NCBI GenBank assembly: GCA_964448755.1
Contig: CAYUXF010000006.1
Location: 1 to 40,828, forward strand
Length of the DNA: 40,828 bases
DNA from: CAYUXF01 sp964448755
GTDB taxonomy: Bacteria > Margulisbacteria > Termititenacia > Termititenacales > CAYUXF01
Direction of reading: 5' to 3'
The translations under genes and the position numbers were made by a program. Below the pieces are notes generated by a model. The model made no database searches. It had not been told where the DNA came from and saw only the letters and a program-made list of their open reading frames with translations. Positions 37,969 to 40,828 of the stretch are shown piece by piece (positions within the stretch are counted from its first letter, which is position 1; the number at the start of each line of letters is the position of its first letter).

Positions 37969-40828
37969 TAGTTTATTTTTTCAGCAGCTCTTTTTTTCTC
38001 GAACTGTTCGAGTTTTTCTTTAACAAAAGTAAGCCCTTGCTCATTTTCACCGAGCTTCCACTTTTTTTTATTCAAAAAAATTATTTCCCAGCCGCGGCTG
38101 TTTAAAATGCGACGCTTAATATCCTTTTTGCCATACAAATAATTTATGTTATTAAGAGAAAAAGTGTCTGCGTCCATCTCTAGAACAATTTTTTTCTGAG
38201 GATCACCAACAAAAACCAATGAAGTCTCCCAATCAAAAATTTCAGTAAAATTACAGCCATTTATATTGTCATTTATTAATTTAATAACCTCGGCCTGCCA
38301 GCTGTTGGCAGGAATGCGTTTATTATTACTCTCTTTTTCTTCTCGCCATAGACAAGTCCAAACTTTTNNNNNNNNNNNNNNNNNNNNNNNNNNNNNNNNN
38401 NNNNNNNNNNNNNNNNNNNNNNNNNNNNNNNNNNNNNNNNNNNNNNNNNNNNNNNNNNNNNNNNNNNAATGCGTTTATTATTACTCTCTTTTTCTTCTCG
38501 CCATAGACAAGTCCAAACTTTTTCTAACGCTCTGTGAGAAAGATCAAACGGGCGCCATTGAGTATCTTGCTGCGCGAGATTTTTCATTTCCAGATACATC
38601 GCATTGATCTTCCCCGCCTCGGCAGAGCCAATCAGACCAAGATTTTCCTCAATTAATTTTTTTAAAAAAGAAAAATACTCCTTATGATAAAACTTTAAAA
38701 TAACCAGCGACCAGCCGATCATTAACTGATAACTAAAGTTCACTTTTTGCCCTTCGTGAACAAGTGCCAACATTTTATCCGCGATCATTTTACAAATGTC
38801 ATTATCGCGCTCCCTGAATATCGCCAGATCATAGATCAACCAGGCAGAGGTATATTCAGAAGGAAGTTGCTTTAAACTCTTGATCTGTTCTCTTAGCAGC
38901 ATTAACAACTCAACATCTTTTTCTGGAATAGTTAATAAATAGCGCAGTATCTTAATAGTGTTTATTGCAGAAAGAGGGGCTTTCAAGGAAAGTAATTTTG
39001 TTTTTACGGTTTGATATAGTTGAAAATCCGTATTACCGGTCAGCGTCAATACCTCACAAAAACCAGCAATATCAACAATATCATAGCGCTCAATATCACG
39101 GTTTTTTATAACAACTTCAAATAAGTCATCGCAGAAAAACTTATCTGCTTCACGTCCATATCTCAAATAATCGCCTAAATGAGCTAGGCGATCTTTTTCT
39201 GAAGCCATCTTTAATTTTTTATGTAAAATATTGTCCCTAAAGAAATCAAAAATCTCATCTAATTTTTTTAGATCGCTCTCTACAAAATATTTTTTTTCTA
39301 TATAAGTATAGCCATTTAGCAGATCATGTATATTCCTAAAATAAGCATCTTTATTAAAATTATAGTTTTTTAAAAAATCTGCTTTTTTCTCATGAAGCTC
39401 GCTCAAGAAAACAGTAAAAACCTCTTCATATTGCTTTGACGCCGCCATAGTATAAATATTCAAAATATACCCTATATCTCTAACATTCGCTTTTTTGCTT
39501 TCACGCATAAAATAAAGGGCCAGCGGCCAAAGCTCCTGCTGTTCAAACGCACCTGTTCTATAGCAGGTGTTCAGCACAACCGTTACATCACGAATATTGA
39601 TAGGCATTTCCCAGATGTTTTTTGGCTGCTCGATCAAGAAGAGCATTCTTTTTATGATCGCTTTAAAAATACTGGCAAATTTTTTCTTTTCAGAAAGGAT
39701 AACCTCCGCAATACCATCATAGGCCAAGCCGCTAAAATAAACAGAGGCAAGTGTCGCCAAAGAGCGCATTTTTAGGCCGTCCATATTGGCAATAAATTCC
39801 TCTTCCAAATCAACCGCTATTTCTTCAACAAAAAGACCTTTTTTATAAAAAGCCTCCAGTAAAATTACTTTTTCCGTTATTTTAAATTTCTTTGGACAAT
39901 AATATAAAAAATTCTTTATTTTTAGAAAAAAATCTTTATTATCAATACCTAATGCGCTCATCATTTTGGCAAAATAAACCAGCTCTTCTGCTGGAAAACG
40001 CTTTGCTTCTATAAACTGCTGCTCATCTAATTTGAATAAAGGAAGCCATTTTGTTTTAGGTAATTTTATTTTTAAGAAATGGACTACGCGCAAAATGTTA
40101 TAAGCACTGTTCAAAAAAAGATCTTGTGGCATTTTATTGAAATTATCCTCTATATATTGCCACAGAGAATCTATAAAAAAATATGGCTGCGCCGTTTTAT
40201 TAAAAAAAATAACTTTGGTCAAAGAATTAAATTCAGCAGCAGACATTTTTTGGATCCTCTTCTTTAATTCTCCTTCCGAAAGAAATTTGCGATCATAATA
40301 ATTATTGTTTATTAAAAATAATAATGCCGGCAAAAAAACGTCAGCACCAGAGTCTTTTTTTTTCTCTTTTAGTTTTTTTATCGCTCTATCTTTAAGTAAA
40401 ATCAGGATATTGTTTTTATTATTTTGATTATTTTTTGGCAAATATTCATTGATCAAATGCAATAATCCCGGGAAAGAACTCTCCGCCAGATTATCTATTA
40501 TATTTAAAATCTTTTCTTCTATTAAAGCATTATCTATTTTTAAATTTACCAGGGCACTTACCAGCACTGCACATTTTTTTTCGCTGTTTTCCTGCCAAAA
40601 AGCATGGTCAGCTAAAATGACCTTATCTATGGTTTCAGCAATCTCCGCTCTCTTTTTTAAAAATTGGGCGACAGAAAATTTGATCTGGCCGGTTTTAACA
40701 AAAAAAGAAGTTTTAATTAAAAAATAATAAACATCTTCTGTTGCAACTTCTCTGCTCTTTATATATTTATCATATAGAGCAAATAACTCCAGTGGGGTCT
40801 TGGAATGTTTTATATCTTTACCATTTTC
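37965..40828 (-). CDS. Helical-repeat protein with C-terminal RAP domain, 5' end outside window, crossed by an artificial gap
   Basis: One gene split by 100 N. Removing the N and one of the two identical 55-base copies leaves 2709 bases, exactly 903 codons, open to the window edge. The frame stays open upstream of a GTG at 40567, so the start lies outside. The long N-terminal part is all helical with repeats of about 35-40 residues (for example L-A-T-L-A-S-V-Y-F-S-G-L and V-V-L-N-T-C-Y-R-T-G), like heptatricopeptide repeats. The final 75 residues form a RAP domain: K-K-I-V-L-E-M-D-A-D-T-F, I-K-R-R-I-L-N-S-R-G-W, then K-K-W. Known relatives (FASTK, apicomplexan HPR proteins) bind organellar RNA. 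Inferred: a bacterial RNA-binding protein. It ends against vanZ. Confidence 0.82.
38313..38522. repeat. Identical 55-base flanks of the gap (assembly overlap, not biology)
   Basis: Positions 38313-38367 and 38468-38522 are identical. A 55-base exact overlap is what a de Bruijn assembler with k=55 leaves when two contigs meet. Merging them restores the reading frame, so this is not a true repeat. Confidence 0.88.
38368..38467. other. Artificial 100-N scaffold gap
   Basis: Exactly 100 N, the usual placeholder for a gap of unknown size, between identical 55-base flanks. It should be closed to zero with one flank removed. Confidence 0.93.

Noticed and set aside
38266..38607. Open frames reading through the N block
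   Set aside because: They depend on N being translated as unknown residues; the gap is artificial.
1..40828. CRISPR arrays, insertion sequences, rRNA genes, prophage
   Set aside because: No regularly spaced direct repeats, transposase, integrase, phage structural genes or rRNA-like segments were seen.

Overview
The window is about 40.8 kb from the draft genome of an uncultured, low-to-moderate GC bacterium, probably anaerobic or fermentative. AdhE, NAD malic enzyme, a CoA-disulfide-reductase fusion and a BioB without one classical cluster cysteine point that way. LL-diaminopimelate aminotransferase (DapL), DapF, a GT51 transglycosylase and an SLT lytic transglycosylase show a diaminopimelate peptidoglycan wall. 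I cannot place the phylum from sequence alone. A candidate lineage near Margulisbacteria/WOR-1 is a guess only.

Layout. 1-8.2 kb: end of a YkgJ-like cysteine-cluster gene, an unknown helical protein, miaA, dapF, a convergent arsR plus four-domain sulfur-transfer flavoprotein operon, dapL, and a PQ-loop membrane protein. 8.2-14 kb: adhE, then a divergent sulfur amino acid operon (rrf2-cysK-metY). 14-20 kb: an unknown membrane protein, bioB, convergent yggS-mtgA, two unknown small proteins, and an ABC-F ATPase. 20-27.7 kb: an unusual lipoprotein, an unknown 450-residue protein, malic enzyme, an SLC12-type transporter, a COG2509 flavoprotein and ppnP. 27.7-30.7 kb: a TPR-like protein, a Fic protein with its own operator-like boxes, a cupin, and two overlapping very small ORFs. 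30.7-32 kb: six tRNA genes on the minus strand (Lys-CTT, Pro-TGG, Arg-TCT, His-GTG, Leu-TAG, Gly-TCC) with odd spacers carrying partial copies of tRNA ends. 32-38 kb: a ClpC-type unfoldase without the middle domain, an unknown protein, an SLT enzyme, yebC, a PHP phosphatase and a VanZ-like protein. 38-40.8 kb: one long helical-repeat protein with a C-terminal RAP domain, interrupted by an artificial assembly gap.

The most interesting points are these. (1) The 100-N gap lies between two identical 55-base copies. Collapsing them restores one open frame of at least 902 residues, a bacterial protein resembling organellar FASTK/heptatricopeptide-RAP RNA-binding factors. (2) Three tRNA genes are each preceded by a copy of their own nucleotides 1-9 plus 5' flank, and tRNA-Leu has a copy of its 3' end, with hairpin-rich inserts between. 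(3) Several genes have a -10 box ending 6-9 nt before the start codon and no Shine-Dalgarno sequence, which suggests leaderless transcripts. In arsR a 15+15 bp perfect palindrome covers the -10 box and start codon. (4) A dispersed family of CTCACCC/GGGTGAG palindromes forms one gene's tail and lies directly against another's start.
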